Assembly (NCBI RefSeq): GCF_032884065.1
Contig: NC_088881.1
Coordinates: 7,217,047 to 7,281,046 of the forward strand
Length of the DNA stretch: 64,000 nucleotides
Source of the DNA: Artemia franciscana
Taxonomy: Eukaryota; Arthropoda; Branchiopoda; Anostraca; Artemiidae
Direction of reading: 5' to 3'
Of this stretch, positions 51,201 through 62,800 are shown piece by piece (position 1 is the first letter of the stretch; each line of letters starts with the position of its first letter). The notes beneath the pieces were generated by a model. The model saw only the letters and a program-made list of their open reading frames with translations, was not told the DNA's origin and ran no database searches. A program made the translations under genes and the position numbers.

Positions 51201-54200
51201 TCCTTTACAGTATTTGGTGACAAAATTACATGTGAAAGAATGGGTTGTTAAAAATGACTAGATAAGTGATTTGACAAAAAACATACCCATAGAATGGGAA
51301 CTTGACTAAACAAAAAAACTATTACAAGAAGAGACAATTTCAACACTAGTATATCAATAAAATGAGACAAAACACCAATAACACCAACAACACGACCAAT
51401 AACTTTACCTTTCACTATTACCAAGAAAGTTGCAGAGTTGTAACTTTTGTGGGAAAAACATAAATGTTTTTCTTTTAGTATCAATAAATTGATTGAAATT
51501 GATTGATTGATTGAATTATAAAGAGCATACCAAGAAAGGAAAACTAATAGAAGATACTGGGTAATGAGAAGGTGACTGGAGCGTCTTAAAATGTGCATTC
51601 GGAATATATATCGGTGCGTTATATACATACGTTTAAATACTAACAATAACAAAATTGAAAAAGTTAAGAGATCCGCTTTAAATATTAACAATAAGAAGGT
51701 GCCCCTGTTAGCACGGAATGATGCACTCAGCTCTAAATGGGTGCATGGAGGAATTTGGGAAGGTAAGCAGAAAGGGTGTGCGAAAGCACAGAATGGCTGG
51801 CCCCCATCCCCCAATTGCACTTCCTGGCTGAAAGGCCTTGAGACGGAGATCAGCACCGCCGTTTAAGGTTCTAGTACCGTATCCTTTACCTTTTTCCCCC
51901 AGTGCTAATGGAAGGCAATATAGCAGCTAGCAGTCTGCTATATAGAAGAAATTCCTGCTGCCAATAGCAGCCTGCTGTATAGCAGGAATTCATAACAAGT
52001 GTTACGAATTTATGTCAGCATAAAAAAATTAGGACATGAGAAGAGCTTTCCCCATAACTGGGATTAAAACCAGCTTTTTTCCTCATTTCTTTTAAAAAAA
52101 TAAGTATTTTTACATAGCTTTGAATTGGAATCAGTTAAATTTCACATTTTCTTTATTACAAAACAATAGTTAGACTCAAATCCCGTAACCCTTCCACCAC
52201 TCTTGGATACGGCCTTGTCTAAGGGTATTAGGTTAAAACTTTAAAGGCACGTTGAGACGGATGTTAAAAATAGAACATAGGGCAACCCCTTTTCCTCTTG
52301 TTCTGTTAGATGGTTTCCTTAACACTGATAGAGATAAAAATTCATTTTGATTGGAATAGTCACAAAGTCTAATAGCTAAGGATATAGGGACGTCACCCCC
52401 CCCCACAGTCCCTGGGGCAAGGACAGTTAATTAAGCAATTTGTCCATTATTACATGCAGGATTTATCATGAAGAAACGTGGGAATATTTGATATTGAGTG
52501 TCCAAAAAGACTAACGGTATTGAGATAAAATGTCAGGAAATGTTTGGGGGTATGTTCAGCTTAATCAAAAGAAACTATGTGTATCAAAGCTATAAGAAAG
52601 GGATAATCTGCAATATCTTAGGAACGGGTAGCAGTATTAACTTGTAACCTTCACGGCCAATTACACTACTACTACTATTTTGGGTGCAAATGACTGGTTG
52701 TGACTACTGCTTCCTCCTGCTACAATTTGCGCTACTCTCTACTCTCCTACTACACTACTACTCTCTCCTACTGCTCTCACTACACTACTCTCCACTATTC
52801 CACTACTACACGGCCAATTACTACTCTCTCCAACTACTCCTACTACTATCACTACACTACTCTCCACTACTCCACTACTACACGGCCAATTCACGACCAA
52901 TTCCACTACTACTACTATCTCAGGTGCAAATGACTGGTTGTGACTACTGCTTCCTCCTGCTACAATTTGCAAATGTGACTGTAACTACTTGGAACTGTTA
53001 CTGAAAATATTTGTGACTAATTTCAATTTTTCAATTATTTTTATGGTCCTCAACAAGTTCCCTTCCAGGATCCTTATTATTATTGGTGTTATGTTTTATT
53101 TTTATTTGAATAAATTGAATTGAATTGAAAATTATAGACACTACTTTAATGCTGAAGAAAATGTCAATTTGAGGTTTTGATACTTTGATGAAACTTTGAT
53201 GTGAAAAAAAAATTGATGGGACAAACTTTGAGAAACATGAAACCTTGGCAATGAACACGAATAGAAGTTAATTTGGGCAAACTGCATAATTTACATCAGA
53301 GACCTAGGTTAACTCTCTCACACACCATCGAATAACTCTCTTTAAGTTTCCAAATTAAATATTCGAGGATTCAACCAAGCCAAAAGAACCAAGTCAATAT
53401 ATTCTAGTCAGGCAAACTCGTGATATTTTTATATTTCAAGAAAAGTTTTTTAAAACAGGAGAATCGATCCGTTTATAGAGGTCATGGGGTTAAAATATAA
53501 CACATAGAAAGCCATCTATAGATGATATGTACAGAGATAAATTGTACCACAGATTGACATTAAATTCCAAAATTTTCAGAAGAATAATCAAAAGCACAGA
53601 ATTGACAGGTGTCCAGAAAAAATTGATTTAAAAAAATAATTTTTTTTCAATACGTTATTCCCTAATCTGAAATCAATCACGTGATGGTATACGATGGATA
53701 ATAATTCCTCCAAAGCAATTGTACATTCAGAGTTAGTTGGTTTTCGGACGCTCAGAAGAGGGTATGTGTTTTTTTTTATACCTGAAACCTAAAGACAAGC
53801 AAGTATACATTATAATAGAAATTACATATAATGAGTAGGTTTCATTAAAATATGACAAACTTTATATGTATATTAGTAAGTATACTCTGTTTTATCACAC
53901 GGCTAAGTACGAGGATATGTTCTTTTCGGAGGGAAAAGGTGTAAGGGGAATTATAATTTTCTGATTTTGGCAAGGGGGCAAGCTTTTTTTCTCCATCCCT
54001 CACAAAAAAGTATATACTAATGTTTTTATGCCTGTCTTTAGTGTTTGGTATAAAACAGCAGACTCAGTTAAATTCTAGGAACTATACCGATTTATTAATT
54101 ATTAATTATTTATTATTCTTATTAATTAATTATTAATTATTCTTATTAAACAAATCCAATCTCCATTCCACAACTTGCTTAAATTCTAAACAGAATTTTC

Positions 54201-57200
54201 CTTGTTCATGCAAAGAAGCAAAATAAATGTAGATCTTAAATCAGGAAACAAAACAAATATGGATTCAAGCACTTCCTGTCTCAATGATAGGTCTAGGGTC
54301 AAACATTACTTAAAGAGTAGTTCTGGGTCAAACAATGACCCAGACCTATGATGACCCTAAACCTATCCCTATGACCCTAGATCTATCACTATGATAACTA
54401 TGACCCTATTACAGACCTATGACCCTATACCTATGGCAATGATCACTATAACCCTATCATAGACCTATCACAATCACAGACATTACTTACAGAATAATAT
54501 AAGTTCCAAATTGTACTTCAGTCCTTTTGTCAAGAAAACCATTTCACCAAAAATAGGGACTTGAAACGTAATTGGTAAAACATGTTTGTTAACCATTGCC
54601 ACAAAATAGTTTGTAAATCTAAAAGAAGAGTTAGCTGCTATAGTGGCAGATACAGAATACCTTCATAGAGGGAGGAGGAGGGTCGGGGGGGTTGATATTA
54701 TTATTCGTTTGACACTATTGACATTATTATTTATATCCGCCTTAAATAGAAAGTACATTTTATGTACTTTTCTTTTATTATTACATAATTTGAATTATAT
54801 GTCGATCATATTTCCCCCCCACAAGGCTCAAAGGTCAGAAGAAGGAGACACAGATACACTAAAAAAGAAAATGACGAACAGCCGCCCGCAACAGATTACA
54901 CGCCAAAATCCAAGCCAGAGCAGTGCGCCCTGTGGAAAAACTACACGATCAAACCTTACCAGTGAAACGAGTTTTTAAAACCGATTTTCTTAAAAATATT
55001 TAGTATATCCATAACTTCATGGGAAAAGGACAAGAGCTTAAGATACTTCTTCGGAAATCGTAAACTATTCCGAGGTATCAATGAAATAAAAGCCTATAAA
55101 ATACCTTAGAAAATCATTTTTAATTGAATATTGACGTGGAAAAAATATTAAAACCAAATAAAAGTACGAAAACAAGGAGGATTCTCCACCAAGAAAAAGG
55201 CAGAAAATGGATATATTTTGACAGCCACCTCCGTTAAGCGTCCAAAGCAAAGCTAACCCCTATTTGTTTTCCTCTGTATGTTTGTTTTCCTTTCTGGAAC
55301 ACCTTTGCTGTCCAAAAAAACAAACACAAACAAACAAAAAACAAAAGATCGCAGCAAAACTGAGTCACTGAAGAATCACCGAATTTCCAAGGAATCACTC
55401 AGGAATAATTTCAACTACGTATCGGAAAACAGCTACCACATTACAGAGATACAAAATACCTTACCTTAAGTGAATAGTCACAACACACAATTACGCCAAT
55501 CCTTATAAAAGAACAGCCTCCTTCGACATTAAATTCAAACCAATTTTTATACTGAATATACGAGTGAACTTAGGATACACCTTACGTATGTGCCAAGCGG
55601 TAATGTTCTAGAATAGCGGCTCATCAGAAGGAGATATGCTAAAACAAAAAAAGACATTTTTAGATTGCGTTTTGATAATTCATCCCCAGTCCCCCTCTAA
55701 TGGTCTCGTATACTCTTAGGATATGAAGAAAAATATGTAATAATTAATAAAGGCTGATTCCAAAACAGATAAAAATAAAAGGAAAAACAAGGAAATACGA
55801 TTCACCGATATTTGCTGCACATTATAAAGTAAGAATTCCACAATTTTTTGGTGAGCGTTTTATATAGGGAAGAGCTAATTGAGACCGTTAGCGAAGGGGG
55901 ACTGGGGAAGCATTTTCAGGAATAAACCATAAAAACGAACAAAAAATGAACGATCTAAAAATGCATCTCTTGTTGTTCAAGCATGCTCATCTGGAGAGCC
56001 GCTATTCTAAACCTTTACTGTGTCAAGTTATGGAACAAGCCTGAAATTAAATCTTCTCCAATACTAATTTATAGCCTAAAGTGAATTATTTTAAAATATA
56101 CTGAAAGGGTTAAATAGCAAAATTGATGATCAAATCTAGGATATGTAAGCGATAAAAGACACGGCTTTAGTTCCATTGTATTAAAATGGAATACACACCA
56201 AGAAGCGTTGCCAACGTTTTAGGATAAATAATACCGGTTTCTCCTTTGATAAAACTTTTTATTTTTTATACAACTAAGCGAAGGACAAATTAGCGAAGAA
56301 GAATTCCGTAATAGGTTAATCTGTGACAAACTCAAACCAAGTACAAAATAAATTGAATCCCTCTTATAATTGAGTACCTTATCAAAAAACGGTTTACTAA
56401 GCTATTACCAAAGGGAGGACGAGCTGGGCAATGCATGTTCAATCTTACCATGAACCTTCTAAGCTAAACTACCCCCCCCCCACTTTGGGAACAGAATTAG
56501 CAAATAAGTTTTGGCAATCACCCCAGAAGCCTGGAAATTGCAAATGCGAGGTAGAGGTGCAAAAGCAACGACATTTTGAAAAAAAAAAAAAAATTGGGGG
56601 GATTCAAAACCCACACCCTGAGAAAAGATGAACACTGTATATGTGTTCGAAATATCCAGTTAAATAATTTTATATCTATTCACTGCCAATAAAAAGGTTT
56701 CATCCCTATTTTGAACTGTTTTACTTTCGTTTATGGTTTTTTTTTCGTGTATTTAGTTGTCATGTTTTTTTTCTTTTGTGTGTTATGTTAAAAAAAAAAA
56801 AATTTCTTCTTTTTTGTCGTTTGTAATTTTTTTTCCCGTTGAGAAAGGCTCCTGGACGTGGGGCTGAAATATTCGGATTTTTCGATTTTTTTTAGTTAAA
56901 GTGTAGTTTTGTCTTTATATTTAATTTTTTGTTCACTGCTTTGTCGAAATAAAAACCCTTTTCTCTTTGCTTAATTTTTCGTAGACTAATCATTCCAGCG
57001 ATATAACTATCTTGTCCTTTCGGAGGAAGTTACAGCTGTGGATTTGTCACAAAATCGCATTTTTCAGAGGGAAAATACACCTCAAGCAATGGTACAACTT
57101 AAGCGAAAATTTCATTTCAAACCTCAAAATTCTATGATGGATATCAAGGTCGCTCAGCTCAGCTTTATGAATGCACATGAGATGGTCTTTTTGCGCCTGC

Positions 57201-58607
57201 CTTAACCTGGATTGCACTTCAGTCCATGTGAAATTATCCAACTCGCTCTGAAACACAGTTAAACTCAAAAATAAAAAACGAATATATTGTCAGTGCCTAA
57301 GACAAGAAATAAAGTGAGAGAGAGTCAGATAGAAAGAGAGAGAAAGAAAAAGAATAAGTTTTGTGAATTCTTAGCTTTGCTAACCATCAGGAATTTCTTT
57401 CTGGGGTCATTTTGTTTTGATCGTATTTTTTTTACAAATATCTTTGTATTCCTAGATTTACAGCAAATAAAGAAAGAGTGAAAGGAGGATAGACTAAGGA
57501 TGGGGGGGGAGTACTACAATATTCCATTATGCTTTGGAGCGAACTATTCAGACAGAAGAAAAAATTAATTTGGCCAAAGGCCTTTTGTCTTTCTCTGTAG
57601 AGGTATCAAAATTTATTAGTATATATTGTATAAATATATATTACTATTGCAAATTTTACGCGATAAGCAAAAATAAATGAATTATGTTTTCTTTTTGACT
57701 TTTGACTTTTTGATTTCTTTTAAATCAGTTACGAAGTCATTCTTTTATTGACAAAAATGTTTATAATAATAGCAACAATAAGCAATAATTATCTAAGTCT
57801 CACGTTCCTAATTTTATTTTGTTTTATCTAATTTCTATTTACTGAATTAAATTAATAGATATTAGACAAATGATTATTAAAAAAAAGATTAAATACAGAC
57901 TTCTACCCGCCGGCAAAACTGAAAAGCTGCTAAAATCATTCTAAGTTGTGTAGAATTTTCATTTCACTAAATTCTTTAACTATAATTAATTTGATTAATA
58001 TATAGTATATCTATATAAAAAAAAAATATAGATGTCTATCCTTCGAGACAACTGAAAGGCCTTCAAAACATTATAACTCGTTTTATTTTCATTTCTATAA
58101 GTTAATTAGCAATAATATGATTGATTCATATATATTCCTTAACAAAAAATAGTAGCTTCGAAAAGATTTCCGCCCATCGATACAACTGAAAAATTTCTGA
58201 AAGAATTTTAAGCTGCTTTCTATTTCCATTTGACTATGATTCTTTACCTGTAATATATTTGATTAGTGTATAGTAAATCAATAAAAAAAAGGAAGATCAA
58301 ATATAGTCTCAGCCCTTTTGTACAATTGAAAAGCTTTCAAAGCATTATAAATTACTCAACATTTGTTGGGTGTTGCCTCTGAATTATTTGTCTATATTAT
58401 TTTTTCTATTGTTTGGTAAATGACGACTTATACTTATTGACGACATGACTGCCTGTCCATGGATTATTCTTTACGGTTGATTGTGTGTGGCTATGCTGTT
58501 TGACCTATGTGATTGTATGGATGAGTAGGGTTAAGGCCTCATTCAAGTGCTGGTCTATATTAATCACTAATTTAGGAAAACAGTCTTCCTTTTCTCATTC
58601 TGTCTCT

Positions 58608-58659
<52 letters not shown>

Positions 58660-58709
58660 CTTTTTTTTTTTTTGTGTTTGTGCTGTTGCATTGGTGATTT
58701 CTCTTTTCA

Positions 58710-58804
<95 letters not shown>

Positions 58805-59853
58805 TATAAAGTTTATTTAATTTGCCTCTTCTTGCTGTTTTGCCTACATCCATCCCCCCAAATAAACTCATATAAACTCAGGTTTGTTCGACTCGTAAAA
58901 AAATAACAAAAATGAATATAAACATTTTTTGATACGTTTTTTAAAGATTTTTTTGTACACCCCCCAAAAAAACTTTTTATACCACCCGCCTCCCATCCCC
59001 CTAAAAAAATAAACTCATATAAACTCAATTGGTCCAACTCGTAAAAACGTAAGAAAATGAATATAAACACTTTTTTGAAGCGTTTTATAAAGTTTTTGTA
59101 TCCCCCCCCCGAAAAAGTTTGTATACCCACATCCCAACCCCCTGAAAAAATAAACTCATATAAACTCAGGCTTGTCCGACTCGCAAAAACGTAACAAAAA
59201 TGAATATAAACACTTTTTTGATGCGTTTTTAAAGTTTTTTTGTACCCTCCCTCTGAAAAAAAAACTTCGCATACCCCCCACCCCCATCCCCCTGAAAAAA
59301 AACCTTTGATACGGTCCTGCCTAACCATCACAGTTTTTCTTCATTATAGCTATAGACAGAGGGATCGAACCAAAAAGAGCTTTTTGTTAGACATAAAGTC
59401 ATTTAAGTCAGTACCCAAAACGATTCCCTAAAAAAACATTTACAATATTCCCCTCAACCTCACCAATCGCCCAAGTTTCAGAACCATAGGCGAGCACCGT
59501 ACATAGTCAGGATGAGCACCGCTACGGTATATAGATATACCATGGCTTATATCTTCTTATTATTAACTTATTAAACTATCTTCTTGTTATTCCAAACTGT
59601 TCTCCAGTGTAAAATAACGCATCTGCCACTCTGCTACGATTTTGATCAAAATTGACCAAATCAGAATTTTGGGGAATATTAATATTTTCTCTTTTTCTTC
59701 TTTATTTCTCTGTATATTTTCTCAATCTCTTCGCAATCCACAACAAACACCAATTTGACCAAACTGGCTTTTTGATGTTTTTTCAGGTAAGATTCGAGAA
59801 AAGTGATTAAATATTTTTTCTTTCAACATTTCTACTTGTTGTCTCTAATTCAG

Positions 59854-59889
<36 letters not shown>

Positions 59890-62800
59890 CTTTGTAGGGT
59901 CTAAATGCATTACGTTGAAAATACTTTTTTTTTTTTTTCATTTTCGTTTCTCCCTCTTTTTTTTTCCTGGCCATAGAACCTTACGAGGGAGTCTATGTTG
60001 AAGTGTTTTTTGTTGTAAATTTATCTGTTGAATAAATAGATTGATTGATTGAAATGGAAAGGTCTAAGAAACTAAAAAATAACTATGAAAACCGCTAATC
60101 GATAACTAAATCAAAACATATCACCAATAAACCAAATAAACTATTTAACTAAAAATAAAACTAGTTAAAAATTGAGAAAAAACAACTTTAATAAAGAAAT
60201 TAAATACCTCTTTGATTTTAAGTACTGACAGGTAAAAACTTCGTATTTCCCAGTAATAAACGATATGATAAACGAATCGGACTGTTCTAAAAACCCAAAA
60301 CATAGATGACACAACAATGCAACCAATTAATACCGGTGGTAATCTTCTTGAACATTCGGAAAGAGGGGTCAAAGCATCCCCCAATCGAATTTTTCCACCT
60401 GGGTTGGTGTCATTTGCTAAGTTTTCTCTGGAAAAAAAGAAGATTAGCAGGAACAAAACATCAAAACTGGCAAATTGTATTATTATTTTTTCTTGCAACA
60501 CTGGTTTTACAGGCACACTATGTTTCTGACATACAGCAACTCATGGTAATCGCTTGCTAAAAAAAAAATTTCATGGTAGGGAAGGGAGCTAGTAAAAATC
60601 CGAAAAGGGTAAAACCATACAACAAATGTAATAACATATGGGATATCATAGGAATATGGACATTTGGGGATGGAGCCAAGTCAGAAGACCTGCTCTCCAG
60701 CGTTTGGAGGATTTATTTGGGGTCCGAAATCCCAGAATTGCAACTCTAAGGCATACATTTTTCCGAGGATCTTTCGAATCAAACTTAGGTCAAATTCTTT
60801 GAGTCCCCTTTGTTACTGTTATGAGCGTTCACATGTTATTCACTAATCTACACTCATACCTGCACACAAGGGGGCGAGGGGGGTCTTCAACACTTGAAAC
60901 AAGTTGAAAAGACTCATCCCATGGGAACTAGACCTGCATGCACGTATGCCACATTTAATTTTACCATTAATCTTCACAGTCGATAATACTGTCAGATAAA
61001 ATGAACAAAAACAGACACGAGTGAGCAAAAACGACACAAACGAATGAGCAAATATATATTGATTCAAATTATGTTGGGTCAAAAGCGCGACCGTTTTAGG
61101 TACATATTTGGCAACCTTGAATAAATCTTCAACAGTTCAGCGCCATTAAAACAAACGATCAGAAAAAACAGAAACATTTTCAAATAAAACTTAGCTTGTA
61201 CCCTTACTAATTTAATACTTTATACTTGTAAAAATCCTCAATTATTTTGTGACTGCGTCTTAATCTTAGCTCTGATATGATCCATACTTATTTTTTTTTA
61301 TAAACAACCAATAAAAAACAAATATGGGCAACTTGGATTACTATAATCACAAAACCGATTAAAATATTAGCTCCTTTTATATAATGTAAGCATCTTAAGG
61401 GCTAAATTTGTTGCATTTGCTATTTTAGGCTTTAGGTAATAACAAATAAATAGTGGTCATTAATGACCATTTAGTTTTAAAACAACTTAGCTTCACCAGC
61501 CGAGTTTCTGGCCGACCAGTTAAACCAACTTAGCTTCACCAGCCGAGTTTCTGGCCGACCAGTTAAACCCAGGTCTTTACAGGAGAAAATATTATCTGCT
61601 TATGTTTTGGTCCAGAATCATTCACCACAGTATAAATGAATGGTAAGAGATTTCTTGCCAGCAAAACTACAGTTGTAGCTATCTACTATATTTTTCTGTC
61701 TTATATAGTGATGAAGATGAGTGTATAACCTCAAAGAAGACGCATTTCTATGTACAGGGGGGGGGGGGGGGTCCTCTCACCCAAGATTATGCAAGGCTCT
61801 TCCAATGGAAAAATTGCCTGCACAATGTGTGATTTAGAGCACTATCCAAAGAAAATCCCTGGTAATTACCGTCCCTCAAAACAGTTTTAAGCATATACAC
61901 CTACAGTGGCACAAAAAAGTTAACATGCAGACAAAATTATAAACCACGGTAACAATAGCTTATACTATATTCGTCAGACAAAAAACTGGGATCATAATTT
62001 TGCTATTCATCTTAATGTAAGTAATGATTTAAATTCGGTCTTCCTTAGGGATCGACTATCCTAAGGCAAGAAGATAATAGCATTTATCAAGGGCATAGAA
62101 GTGTTAATCTTTTTTTAATATCTTTTTTTATAGTTTTTTTTTTTAGTTTTATATTTTTTTATAGTATAATGTTTTTAGTAATAGTTTTTATAGTTTTTAG
62201 TTTATAGTAATAGTTTATATTTTTATAGTAATGGTTTTTAGTAATATAATATAATAGTTTTCTTTGATAATATAATGTTTTTTTTAAAAAGAATTTTTCA
62301 GTAAAAGAATATTTTGTACTTAAAAAACAAGTCTGTGGGCTTACCCTCCCGCTGAAAAAATTTGTTTGAACATCCTTAGTTTAAAAACATTGCAATAAAG
62401 TTAGGAAACTCACTTGAATAGGATTTTATAGTCAGAAAATTGAAGCAGATAAACAGAGATGTCCCTTGTCCAAAAAGGAGCTCTTTTTTTAGACAAAAAC
62501 AAAACTGTAATTTGGATATTTCGGCAGAATTATCTTCGCCCATAAAAAATCATTTGAGTGTTCAATCCCTCTTTCACACACAACATCAATTGTTTTTAGC
62601 AAAAGAGAACTTTGTATTTCAAATTTCCAGTGGCTTGTTGTTCCCCAAAAAACGTCTTCATTTGGATACAGTCCAACAAACTAGAAAACTCATTTGAATA
62701 GGATTGGGCAGTAATCGCATTGTAAACAAAGATATCCCACCCCCCAAAGGACTTTCATCTGGCAAGGACCCTTCGTACCTCAAAAGATTTCTGCAGGTTT

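Noticed and set aside
51248-51856. 202-codon minus-strand open frame
   Set aside because: It is composed of low-complexity hydrophobic stretches that read through a (TTGA)n retroelement tail and flanking repeat sequence; no domain or splice logic.
57047-57122. Extension of ATG9 exon c past the GTTTGA donor
   Set aside because: The extra codons (EMKFSLKLYH onward) have no ATG9 similarity, and only splicing at 57123 gives the phase that exon d needs.
58813-59331. 172-codon minus-strand open frame
   Set aside because: It is just the ~125-bp tandem repeat read through; its peptide repeats at the DNA period.
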